The notes under the pieces are model-generated. The model was given only the letters and a program-made list of their open reading frames with translations. It was not told the DNA's origin and made no database searches. Positions 1-5,500 of a stretch of DNA of 5,500 bases are shown piece by piece. Source of the stretch: Clostridiales bacterium (lineage in GTDB: Bacteria; Bacillota; Clostridia; TANB77; CAG-508); NCBI GenBank assembly GCA_003518755.1, contig DOYA01000053.1, positions 1-5,500 of the forward strand, read 5' to 3'. Made by a program: the position numbers and the translations under genes. Position 1 is the stretch's first letter. Each line of letters starts with the position of its first letter.

Positions 1-140
1 AATTAACTAGAACAATTATTTCAAGCAATTTAAGTATAGAGAAAATTTTTGAAGTTTATGAGGAAAGAATTGGCTCCAGAATAGCTGGTTTTTATGATAT
101 TTATTATTTCTTTGGAGAAGATTTAAGATTATACAAATAA
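1..140 (+). CDS. DnaC/DnaI-type AAA+ helicase-loader ATPase, C-terminal end (partial)
   Basis: Only the last 45 codons are in the window (frame beginning at base 3, TAA at 138-140); the gene starts upstream. The visible part reads IISSNLSIEKIFEVYEERI, then GSRIAGFYDIYYFFGEDLRL. It matches from memory the end of IstB-like/DnaC/DnaI ATPases: the 'IISTNLS' strand, the 'Y.ERI.SRI' segment with the late arginines of the AAA+ fold, and the terminal 'GEDIR..K' tail. In this family the protein loads the replicative hexameric helicase onto DNA; the IstB transposase helper is a close relative. The Walker A and B motifs lie outside the window, so activity cannot be judged. The 'GEDLRLYK' ending suits a DnaI/DnaC loader better than IstB, but that is an inference. 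The gene ends directly at a terminator shared with the convergent CapA gene. Confidence 0.78.
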   Translation, partial: LTRTIISSNLSIEKIFEVYEERIGSRIAGFYDIYYFFGEDLRLYK

Positions 141-177
141 AAAAACTGTAGATTCTAAAAAGAATCTACAGTTTTTT
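140..177. terminator. Bidirectional intrinsic terminator between convergent genes
   Basis: An 11-bp perfect stem (146-156 with 161-171, CTGTAGATTCT/AGAATCTACAG) has an AAAA loop. An A-run (139-145) precedes it and a T-run (172-177) follows it, and these can extend the pairing to 17 bp. Read from either strand it is a hairpin followed by a U-tract, so it can end both the helicase-loader transcript and the opposing CapA transcript. It touches both stop codons (TAA at 138-140 on plus; the minus-strand TAA is at 176-178), so neither mRNA has more than a minimal 3' tail. Confidence 0.92.
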
Positions 178-1507
178 ATTTGATTTCATCTCCTAGAAGT
201 GTTTGAACATTTGATAATTCATTTTTTAAAGTAGAGTATGTTGCTTGATTGATTCCTTCCGTATAGCCTGCTTCATACGCTGCAATTGTGTTTTTTAAAT
301 TAATAATTTTAAATTTATTTGTGGATTTAGAACTATCTTTAAACATATAGATAGGAGTATATTTTACAGTATTAATTGAAATCTTTCCTGCCTCATTTTT
401 AGTAATGTTAAGATTTAAGATAGCAGAACTGCGAGAATACTTTTTTGATTGATCAGCTAAAAAATTTCCTAATGAATATACTATAAAACCATCTTTAGTT
501 GTTCCATCAGGTAAAGTGATTTCTCTTTTTTCCATAGGTTGTAATACATGAGGATGATTTCCTATAATAATATCTGCACCATTTTCAAATAAAAAGTTGG
601 CTAAATCTGTTTGTTCGTTGTTAGGTGAAGTTTGATATTCTGTTCCCCAGTGCATAGAAACACATATTAAATCAGGATTTTGATTTTTAGCGAGTGTAAT
701 TTGTTTTTGAATGAGGTTTTTATCAATAATATTAACACAATAAGATTTATCAGATGGAATAGTATTTCCGTTTGTACCATAAGTAAAACTTAAAAATGCA
801 ATATTAATACCTTTTACATTTTGTATTAGAATTTTATTTTGTTCATCCTCAGTTTTAAAAGTTCCAGTATGAGCAATATCTGCTTCATCTATAAAGTTAA
901 TAGTACTTTCTAATCCTGAATATCCGTAATCTAAACAATGGTTATTTGCTGTTGTAAGAACATCAAATCCAAGTTTTTTTAAATTCAAAGCCAAATTTTC
1001 AGGGGTATTAAATTTGGGATAACCTTTGTATCCTTTAGAACTTCCAGAAAAAGTAGTTTCTATATTACCAACAGATACATCTGCAGTTTGAATATTATAT
1101 TTAATTTCATCAAAAAGATATGAAAAATTATAAGTTTCATTATCTGAATTATAGGCATCTTTATAAATAGTGTTATGACACATAATGTCACCTGTAAAAG
1201 CCATGTTTATTGTTGTGTTTTTAGACTCATTTTTTTGCTCTTGTGATTGATTATCTTTTGAATCGGAATTGCTTTCAAGATTGAGATTATTTTCATTATT
1301 TGTAGCTATTTGAGTATTCTCATTAGTTTCAGAATTATTTATATTATCAGCTAATATATTTTGTTTTGATAAATTCTTTTTCATTTTGATAGAAGAAAAA
1401 ATAAAAATTAATAAAAATATTAAAATAAGAATTTGTAAGACTCTTTTAACAATTGTAAGAGTATCTAAATTGTAATTTGGCTGAAAACGACGTCTTCTAT
1501 TTGACAA
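176..1507 (-). CDS. Membrane-anchored CapA-family (PGA_cap) metallophosphatase-like protein
   Basis: A 443-aa protein from the chosen TTG start (1505-1507). Residues 1-22 are cytosolic and basic (RRRR at 4-7), residues 23-40 form one hydrophobic anchor, and about 41-97 are a low-complexity N/S/E/K/Q linker. The CapA domain follows at about 99-390 and is predicted to be extracytoplasmic. Family motifs are present: TGD (105-107), GNIE (147-150), ANNH followed by DYG (187-195), HWG (286-288), GNHPH (316-320) and SLGNF (345-349). The Asp/Asn/His set is that of the calcineurin-like fold of this family, so metal binding is expected. CapA proteins are named for poly-gamma-glutamate capsule export, but no capB/capC neighbour is seen here; a general cell-envelope phosphoesterase role is equally possible. 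A longer reading from 1567 (463 aa) is disfavoured because it starts upstream of the predicted transcription start and has no ribosome binding site. The substrate is unknown. Confidence 0.9.
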   Translation of the reverse strand: MSNRRRRFQPNYNLDTLTIVKRVLQILILIFLLIFIFSSIKMKKNLSKQNILADNINNSETNENTQIATNNENNLNLESNSDSKDNQSQEQKNESKNTTINMAFTGDIMCHNTIYKDAYNSDNETYNFSYLFDEIKYNIQTADVSVGNIETTFSGSSKGYKGYPKFNTPENLALNLKKLGFDVLTTANNHCLDYGYSGLESTINFIDEADIAHTGTFKTEDEQNKILIQNVKGINIAFLSFTYGTNGNTIPSDKSYCVNIIDKNLIQKQITLAKNQNPDLICVSMHWGTEYQTSPNNEQTDLANFLFENGADIIIGNHPHVLQPMEKREITLPDGTTKDGFIVYSLGNFLADQSKKYSRSSAILNLNITKNEAGKISINTVKYTPIYMFKDSSKSTNKFKIINLKNTIAAYEAGYTEGINQATYSTLKNELSNVQTLLGDEIK

Positions 1508-1516
1508 AATAATCAT

Positions 1517-1522
1517 CTCCTT
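1517..1522 (-). promoter_or_regulatory. Ribosome binding site that fixes the TTG start of the CapA gene
   Basis: On the minus strand, AAGGAG is followed by nine bases (ATGATTATT) and then TTG at 1507-1505. The ATG at 1516-1514 abuts the Shine-Dalgarno sequence with no spacing, so it is a poor start. The TTG is at a usable distance and gives a protein beginning MSNRRRR, with the charged N-terminus expected in front of a signal anchor. Confidence 0.75.
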
Positions 1523-1546
1523 CTTCAGTATAAATATTATAAACAA

Positions 1547-1575
1547 ATTATATAATAAGTAAAACAATATTACAA
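1547..1575 (-). promoter_or_regulatory. Sigma-A-type promoter of the CapA gene
   Basis: Minus strand: -35 TTGTAA (1575-1570), a 17-base spacer, then -10 TATAAT (1552-1547, consensus). The predicted start is near 1540, giving a leader of about 33 nt to the TTG at 1507. This independently rules against translation from 1567, which would lie upstream of the transcript. Confidence 0.65.
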
Positions 1576-1637
1576 TAAAAATAACAAAAATATTTATAAG
1601 TCTAATATTATCTATACAAATAAAATTATTTAATTAT

Positions 1638-1880
1638 GAAATCGAATATATTTAATATTAAAATTTCCGTTCTCCAGCCGTTTTATGTGTGAGAAAAAAA
1701 TAAATTAATAGCCACGGAACGTACTATATTAAAAAGTTAACGTTCTGAACCGAAATTACTGGCACTTGCTTTTAAAATGCACGCCGTTTATATAGTATTT
1801 TTACAAAAAGATGTAATCGTAAACGGCTTCAGAACTGCGAGTAGGTCGAACTCAATTTTAATATTAAATATATCGATTTC
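1638..1880 (-). ncRNA. Candidate large structured non-coding RNA (possibly raiA class; strand inferred)
   Basis: The outer arms 1638-1664 and 1854-1880 pair over about 27 bp with a single bulged A near 1645. Inside, perfect helices nest without conflict: 1665-1670 with 1714-1719 (abutting the closing stem), 1671-1674 with 1691-1694, 1742-1749 with 1828-1835, 1783-1790 with 1820-1827 (stacked directly on the previous one), 1801-1804 with 1813-1816, and a small hairpin 1839-1842 with 1850-1853 (abutting the closing stem). The core is much richer in G+C than its flanks, as is typical of structured RNAs in AT-rich genomes, and no reading frame of note crosses it. The minus strand is preferred because an extended -10 box sits at its edge; helices are all Watson-Crick, so pairing does not decide the strand. 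The size and the long closing stem around a compact core recall raiA motif RNAs of Clostridia, from memory only. 6S RNA is less likely because it is a single interrupted rod; tmRNA, RNase P and SRP hallmarks were not seen. A miniature transposon with terminal repeats is the main alternative. Confidence 0.65.
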
Positions 1881-1884
1881 TAAA

Positions 1885-1893
1885 ATCATACCA
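1885..1893 (-). promoter_or_regulatory. Extended -10 promoter for the structured RNA
   Basis: The minus strand reads TGGTATGAT, matching the TGnTATAAT extended -10 form with one mismatch. The next purines 5-7 bases downstream (1880-1878) are the first bases of the closing stem (GAAATCG). No good -35 box is seen at 16-18 bases, which is tolerated with an extended -10. No comparable promoter precedes 1638 on the plus strand. Confidence 0.45.
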
Positions 1894-1947
1894 GAGGGTA
1901 ATTTGTTAAATTAAAATAGAAAAAAGTATAAAAAAATAAAACTTGAA

Positions 1948-1953
1948 TATAAT
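1948..1953 (+). promoter_or_regulatory. -10 box upstream of the DUF378 gene
   Basis: A consensus TATAAT lies 34 bases before the ATG at 1987, predicting a leader of about 27 nt. The -35 region at 17 bases (AGTATA) is poor. A TG dinucleotide precedes the box but is one base off the extended -10 position. A second weaker combination is TTGTTA (1903-1908) with TATAAA (1927-1932), 18 bases apart. Confidence 0.45.
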
Positions 1954-1986
1954 ACTAAGGAACATATATTTTTAAGGAGGATTTGT

Positions 1987-2178
1987 ATGAAAATAATAGA
2001 CAAGATTGCGCTTGTGTTAATTATAATAGGAGCAATTAACTGGGGATTAATAGGATTTTTTAAATTTGATTTAGTTGCAACTATTTTTGGGGAAATGAGT
2101 GTGCTTTCAAGAATAGTTTATGCATTAGTAGGTATTTCGGGATTATGGGGAATAAAGCTTTTACTAGTGGATGATTAA
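1987..2178 (+). CDS. DUF378 family small membrane protein
   Basis: A 63-aa protein with a strong Shine-Dalgarno sequence AAGGAGG (1974-1980) six bases before the ATG. It consists almost entirely of two membrane helices, about residues 6-25 and 40-58, joined by a short loop (FKFDLVATIFGEMS). It carries the DUF378 hallmarks: GAINWGLIG at 15-23, a 'D.VA.IFG' loop, and SRIVYALVG at 41-49 followed by GLW. Its length is typical of the family (B. subtilis YuzA is a relative, from memory). The function is unknown. It stands alone between the structured RNA and a terminator, so it is probably monocistronic. The short acidic tail VDD follows the second helix. Confidence 0.9.
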   Translation: MKIIDKIALVLIIIGAINWGLIGFFKFDLVATIFGEMSVLSRIVYALVGISGLWGIKLLLVDD

Positions 2179-2209
2179 ACTTTATAGTATCGTTTAATTT
2201 AAGCTATTG

Positions 2210-2245
2210 AGTCAGTCTTATAAATATATATTTATAAGACTGACT
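2210..2245. repeat. Perfect 36-bp palindrome downstream of the DUF378 gene
   Basis: AGTCAGTCTTATAAATAT is followed immediately by its exact reverse complement, 18 bases per arm. As RNA it would form a 16-bp hairpin with a 4-base loop. Neither side has a T-run (AATAAATAATG follows on plus), so it is not a canonical terminator on either strand. It could protect the 3' end of the DUF378 mRNA, act as a first terminator stem ahead of 2261-2300, or be a binding site for a dimeric protein. None of these roles is shown by the sequence. Confidence 0.8.
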
Positions 2246-2260
2246 AATAAATAATGAAAG

Positions 2261-2300
2261 ATCAAGCAAAATGATATAATCTATTTTTGCTTGATTTTTT
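2261..2300 (+). terminator. Intrinsic terminator after the DUF378 gene
   Basis: An 11-bp stem ATCAAGCAAAA (2261-2271) pairs with TTTTGCTTGAT (2285-2295). The loop is 13 bases, and T continues to 2300, giving a six-T run. It ends the DUF378 transcription unit just before the ABC-F leader. The loop contains a promoter-like box, listed separately. Confidence 0.8.
2272..2280 (+). promoter_or_regulatory. Extended -10 promoter candidate inside the terminator loop
   Basis: TGATATAAT is a perfect TGnTATAAT extended -10. Initiation would be near 2287, inside the 3' arm of the terminator stem, giving a leader of about 57 nt to the ABC-F ATG. A transcript starting there lacks the 5' arm, so it would escape termination. 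No good -35 is seen. The match could be chance in AT-rich DNA. Confidence 0.4.
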
Positions 2301-2314
2301 AATGTTTTTATAGT
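2287..2314 (+). promoter_or_regulatory. Alternative promoter for the ABC-F gene
   Basis: -35 TTGCTT (2287-2292), a 16-base spacer and -10 TATAGT (2309-2314), predicting a start near 2321 and a leader of about 23 nt. It competes with the extended -10 at 2272-2280 as the promoter for this gene; the sequence does not decide between them. Confidence 0.35.
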
Positions 2315-2343
2315 AAAATAGTAAAGTCAAAGGAGGAAGAAAT

Positions 2344-3927
2344 ATGTTATCAGCAAATGGAGTTACAATTAGATTTGGAAAAAGAGTATTATTTGAAGAT
2401 GTAAATATAAAATTTACCAAAGGAAATTGTTATGGAATTATTGGTGCAAATGGAGCTGGAAAGTCAACTTTCCTTAAGGTTTTATCAGGAGAATTAGAGC
2501 CAAGTAAGGGGGATGTTACATTAGATAAAGGTGAAAGAATATCTGTATTAAAACAAGACCACTTTGCATATGAAGAATATACAGTTATAGATACTGTAAT
2601 TATGGGAAATAAAGAATTATATGATATTATGAAAGAAAAAGATGCTATATATTCTAAACCTGATTTTTCAGAAGAAGATGGAATGAAAGCTGCAAAACTT
2701 GAAGAGAGATTTGCTGAATTAGATGGATGGAATGCTGAATCAGATAGCGCAATGCTTTTAAATGATTTAGGAATTGCACCTGAACTACATTATAAATTAA
2801 TGAAAGAAATAGAAGCAAAAGACAAGGTTAAAGTATTGTTAGCACAAAGTTTATTCGGAAATCCTGATATTTTGCTTTTAGATGAGCCTACAAATGACTT
2901 AGATTTAAAAAGTATAAATTGGTTGCAGGAGTTTCTAATTAATTATGAAAATACTGTTATTGTTGTATCACATGATAGATATTTTCTAAATAAAGTTTGT
3001 ACATATATTGCAGATGTTGATTTTGGGAAAATAACAGTATATCCTGGAAACTATGATTTCTGGTATGAATCAAGTCAACTTGCATTAAGACAAGCAAGAG
3101 AACAAAATAAAAAGAAAGAAGAAAAAATTAAAGAATTACAAGAGTTTATTGCTAGGTTTAGCGCAAATGCGTCTAAATCTAAACAAGCAACTTCTAGAAA
3201 AAAGACCTTAGAAAAAATTCAATTAGAAGAGATAAAACCTTCAAATAGAAAATATCCATACGTTGATTTTAAGCCAGATAGAGAGCATGGAAAAGATATA
3301 TTACAAGTTAAAAATATATCTAAAACGATTAATGGAGAAAAAATATTAGATAATATTACATTTACAGTAAAGCCAGATGATAAAATAGCATTTTTAGCAG
3401 ATAATGAACTTGCAAAAACAGTTTTATTTCAAATAATAGAAGGAGAAATTGAGCCTGATAATGGTGAAATCATTTGGGGACAAACTATTTCTCATACATA
3501 TTTCCCTAAGGATAACAACTATTTATTTGAAACAGATGAAAATCTTACTGAGTGGCTTAGAAAATATTCAAAAGATCCAGATGAAACTTATGTAAGAAGC
3601 TTTTTAGGTAGAATGTTATTTTCGGGAGAAGAGGCATTAAAAAAAGCAAGAGTGATATCTGGTGGGGAAAAGGTAAGATGTGTATTATCAAAGATGATGC
3701 TTTCAGGTGCAAATTTTTTAATATTTGATGAACCAACAAACCATTTAGATATGGAAAGTATCACATCAGTTAATGAAGGTATGAAAAAATTTAAAGGAAA
3801 TATTCTATTCACATCTCATGACCATGAACTTACACAAACAGTTGCAAATAGAATTATTGATATAAAAGCTAATGGGGAGTTAGTAGATAGAGAAGTAACA
3901 TATAATGAATATTTAGGCATTGAATAG
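2344..3927 (+). CDS. ykpA: ABC-F family ATPase, YkpA/YbiT type
   Basis: A 527-aa soluble protein with two ABC domains and no membrane segments, the ABC-F plan; its length fits the YbiT/YkpA subfamily (about 530-540 aa). AGGAGG (2331-2336) lies seven bases before the ATG. Domain 1 has Walker A GANGAGKST (34-42), a Q-loop near Q71, Walker B with DEPTNDLD (175-187) and H-loop SHDR (209-212). The charged inter-domain linker, about 242-305, contains RFSANASKSKQATSR, a subfamily marker resembling E. coli YbiT. Domain 2 has signature ISGGEK (438-443), Walker B with DEPTNHLD (457-469) and H-loop SHD (491-493). Two motifs are degenerate: the first signature (EIEAKD, 155-160, where LSGGEK is expected) and the second Walker A (LADNELAKTV, 351-360, lacking the glycines of GxxGxGK). 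ABC-F proteins bind the ribosomal E site and modulate translation; some give antibiotic resistance, but this subfamily is regarded as housekeeping. It may be co-transcribed with tex. Confidence 0.93.
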   Translation: MLSANGVTIRFGKRVLFEDVNIKFTKGNCYGIIGANGAGKSTFLKVLSGELEPSKGDVTLDKGERISVLKQDHFAYEEYTVIDTVIMGNKELYDIMKEKDAIYSKPDFSEEDGMKAAKLEERFAELDGWNAESDSAMLLNDLGIAPELHYKLMKEIEAKDKVKVLLAQSLFGNPDILLLDEPTNDLDLKSINWLQEFLINYENTVIVVSHDRYFLNKVCTYIADVDFGKITVYPGNYDFWYESSQLALRQAREQNKKKEEKIKELQEFIARFSANASKSKQATSRKKTLEKIQLEEIKPSNRKYPYVDFKPDREHGKDILQVKNISKTINGEKILDNITFTVKPDDKIAFLADNELAKTVLFQIIEGEIEPDNGEIIWGQTISHTYFPKDNNYLFETDENLTEWLRKYSKDPDETYVRSFLGRMLFSGEEALKKARVISGGEKVRCVLSKMMLSGANFLIFDEPTNHLDMESITSVNEGMKKFKGNILFTSHDHELTQTVANRIIDIKANGELVDREVTYNEYLGIE

Positions 3928-3929
3928 AA

Positions 3930-3968
3930 TTATAAGCTTTCAATACATTCTTATAAAAACTTATTTTT
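3930..3968 (+). terminator. Weak hairpin between the ABC-F gene and tex
   Basis: TTATAAG (3930-3936) can pair with CTTATAA (3950-3956) around a 13-base loop. A five-T run follows only after a gap of seven bases (3964-3968). The stem is AT-rich and short, so at most a leaky terminator; read-through into tex is likely. No convincing promoter is seen in this 77-base gap. Confidence 0.25.
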
Positions 3969-4004
3969 CTAGAATTAATTGAGAAATAAAAGAAAGGACT
4001 TAAG

Positions 4005-5500
4005 ATGGAAAAAATAATAAACATAATTTCGGAAGAATTAAAAGTAAAAACATTTCAAGTTGAAAATGCAATAAAATTAATAGATGAAGGAAATACTATA
4101 CCATTTATTGCAAGATATAGAAAAGAGGCAACAGGAGGGTTATCTGATGAGCAATTAAGAGTATTAGGAGAAAGACTTACATATTTAAGAAATTTAGAAC
4201 AAAGAAAAGAAGAGATAATAAAATCTATTGAAGAACAAGGAAAGCTTACAGATGAGATTATACAGGCAACAGCTATGGCTACAACTCTTGCTGAAGTTGA
4301 AGATATATATAGACCATATAAACAAAAGAAAAAAACAAGAGCTACTGTTGCAAAAGCTAAAGGATTGGAACCATTGGCAGAAATTATTATTAAACAAGAA
4401 GAAACAAAACCTATAAATGAAATTGCCAAAGAATATATAAATATTGATTCATTATCAGAAGAAGATTTAAAAAATAAAGATAAAGTTGTAAAAACTGCAG
4501 AAGATGCAATTCAAGGAGCGCTAGATATTATAGCTGAAGATATTTCAGATAATGCAGATTTTAGAAAGAAAATAAAAAGAATCTGCTATAGAGAAGGGCT
4601 AATTTCTACAAAAGCTACTAATCCAGATGAAAAATCAAATTATGAGATGTATTATGATTATAGCGAATTAGTATTTAGAATTCCAAGTCATAGAATACTT
4701 GCTATTAATAGAGGAGAAAAAGAAGAGTTTTTAAAAGTAAAGATTGATAAAAAAGAAGACAAAATTATATATAATCTTGAAAGGCAGATAATAAAAGGAC
4801 AAACACAGTTTACTCAGATGCTAAAAGATACAATTTTGGATAGTTTTAAAAGGCTAATTGAGCCATCAATTGATAGAGAAATACGTTCAGACCTTACGGA
4901 AAAAGCAGAAGAAAAGGCAATAAAAGTATTTGGACAGAATGCAAAACAACTTCTTTTAGGTGCACCTATTAAAGGAAAAACAGTTATGGGATTTGACCCT
5001 GCTTATAGAACAGGGTGTAAAATTGCTGTTATTGATGAAACAGGAAAAGTATTAGATATTTCAACAGTATATCCTACAGCACCACAAAATGATGTAGAAG
5101 GTGCAAAAAAAGAACTATTAAAACTTATAAAAAAAGATAAAATTGATATGATTTCTATTGGAAATGGAACAGCATCTCGTGAATCTGAAAGTTTTGTTTC
5201 AGATATGATAAAAGAAGCAGATCATGAAGTAAATTATGTAATTGTTAGTGAAGCAGGAGCATCTGTGTATTCTGCATCAAAACTTGCGACTGAAGAATAT
5301 CCCGACATAAATGTATCAATAAGAGGAGCAATATCTATAGCAAGAAGATTACAAGATCCACTTGCAGAATTAGTTAAAATTGATCCAAAAGCAATCGGAG
5401 TAGGGCAATACCAACATGATGTTAATCAAAAAAGATTAGCTGAAAGCTTAACAGGTGTTGTTGAAGATGCAGTTAATAAAGTTGGAGTTGATGTAAATAC
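4005..5500 (+). CDS. tex: Tex, S1-domain transcription accessory / RNA-binding protein (3' end beyond the window)
   Basis: The first 498 codons are visible and the frame stays open to the window end; Tex proteins usually have about 700-780 residues, so the C-terminal part including the S1 domain is missing here. AAAGGA (3993-3998) lies six bases before the ATG. The N-terminal helical domain (about 1-190) carries the family opening 'TIPFIARYRKEATGGLSDEQLR' in two adjoining parts (about residues 31-52) and EDIYRPYK (about 99-106). The YqgF/RNase H-like domain starts near 325 with MGFDPAYRTGCKIAVID (D331). It includes IGNGTASRESE (385-395) and SEAGASVYSAS (415-425). The link to the helix-hairpin-helix region reads GVGQYQHD (465-472). 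All of these are typical Tex motifs. Tex binds nucleic acid and affects transcription and RNA turnover; it is a general housekeeping factor. No frameshift or damaged motif is seen in the visible part. Confidence 0.95.
   Translation, partial: MEKIINIISEELKVKTFQVENAIKLIDEGNTIPFIARYRKEATGGLSDEQLRVLGERLTYLRNLEQRKEEIIKSIEEQGKLTDEIIQATAMATTLAEVEDIYRPYKQKKKTRATVAKAKGLEPLAEIIIKQEETKPINEIAKEYINIDSLSEEDLKNKDKVVKTAEDAIQGALDIIAEDISDNADFRKKIKRICYREGLISTKATNPDEKSNYEMYYDYSELVFRIPSHRILAINRGEKEEFLKVKIDKKEDKIIYNLERQIIKGQTQFTQMLKDTILDSFKRLIEPSIDREIRSDLTEKAEEKAIKVFGQNAKQLLLGAPIKGKTVMGFDPAYRTGCKIAVIDETGKVLDISTVYPTAPQNDVEGAKKELLKLIKKDKIDMISIGNGTASRESESFVSDMIKEADHEVNYVIVSEAGASVYSASKLATEEYPDINVSIRGAISIARRLQDPLAELVKIDPKAIGVGQYQHDVNQKRLAESLTGVVEDAVNKVGVDVN

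Noticed and set aside
176..1507. Poly-gamma-glutamate capsule biosynthesis locus
   Set aside because: Only a CapA-like protein is present; no CapB ligase or CapC partner is adjacent, and CapA-family proteins are widespread outside capsule loci.
1638..1880. Miniature inverted-repeat transposon (long terminal inverted repeats, 243 bp)
   Set aside because: No target-site duplication is visible (left flank TAATTAT, right flank TAAAATC). The interior carries ordered, abutting helices and its own promoter-like edge, which fits a structured RNA better. A genome-wide copy count would settle it.
1638..1880. 6S RNA, tmRNA, RNase P or SRP RNA
   Set aside because: I did not see the single interrupted rod of 6S, a tRNA-like end with CCA for tmRNA, the conserved RNase P core, or the SRP Alu/S domain motifs. 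The multi-helix junction fits none of them well.
3557..3812. Two minus-strand reading frames (60 and 74 codons)
   Set aside because: They lie fully antisense to the second ATPase domain of the ABC-F gene, have no ribosome binding site or recognisable protein features, and follow from its base composition.
2344..3927. Antibiotic-resistance ABC-F (Msr/Vga/Lsa/OptrA type)
   Set aside because: The linker RFSANASKSKQATSR and overall match follow the YbiT/YkpA housekeeping subfamily, and there is no resistance-type long linker or attenuator leader peptide upstream.
4055..4429. Minus-strand frames of 124 and 67 codons and a plus-strand frame of 62 codons
   Set aside because: All are shadows inside the well-supported tex coding sequence; their hydrophobic or Lys/Gln-rich products are artefacts of its AT-rich codons.

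Overview
The window is strongly AT-rich, with A/T-ending codons, strong AAGGAGG-type ribosome binding sites and short intergenic gaps. Together with the gene content (DnaI/DnaC-type helicase loader, DUF378 membrane protein, YkpA/YbiT-type ABC-F ATPase, Tex), this suggests a low-GC Firmicute, most likely an uncultured gut-type Clostridium. The taxonomic assignment is an inference from composition and family types.

Layout. Positions 1-140 hold the last 45 codons of a plus-strand AAA+ helicase-loader gene. A bidirectional hairpin terminator (140-177) separates it from a convergent minus-strand gene for a membrane-anchored CapA-family metallophosphatase-like protein (176-1507). The CapA gene has a TTG start, supported by its Shine-Dalgarno sequence and by a good promoter just upstream. 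Positions 1508-1986 have no protein gene. They contain the most interesting object here: a ~243-nt structured element (1638-1880) closed by a 27-bp inverted repeat, with at least six further nested, directly abutting helices and a relatively GC-rich core. I read it as a large structured non-coding RNA, probably on the minus strand because an extended -10 box lies exactly at its edge. The raiA RNA class is the first candidate to test, but I cannot confirm it.

To the right, everything is on the plus strand: a 63-aa DUF378 two-helix membrane protein (1987-2178); an intergenic stretch with a perfect 36-bp palindrome (2210-2245) followed by a canonical terminator (2261-2300) that has a promoter-like box in its loop; a 527-aa ABC-F ATPase (2344-3927) with one intact and one doubly degenerate ATP site; and the first 498 codons of tex (4005 to beyond the window end). 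The ABC-F and tex genes are 77 bp apart without a strong terminator and may be co-transcribed. ABC-F proteins act on the ribosome and Tex on the transcription/RNA machinery, so the pair fits a housekeeping gene-expression neighbourhood. Nothing indicates a prophage, insertion sequence, CRISPR array or defence island.
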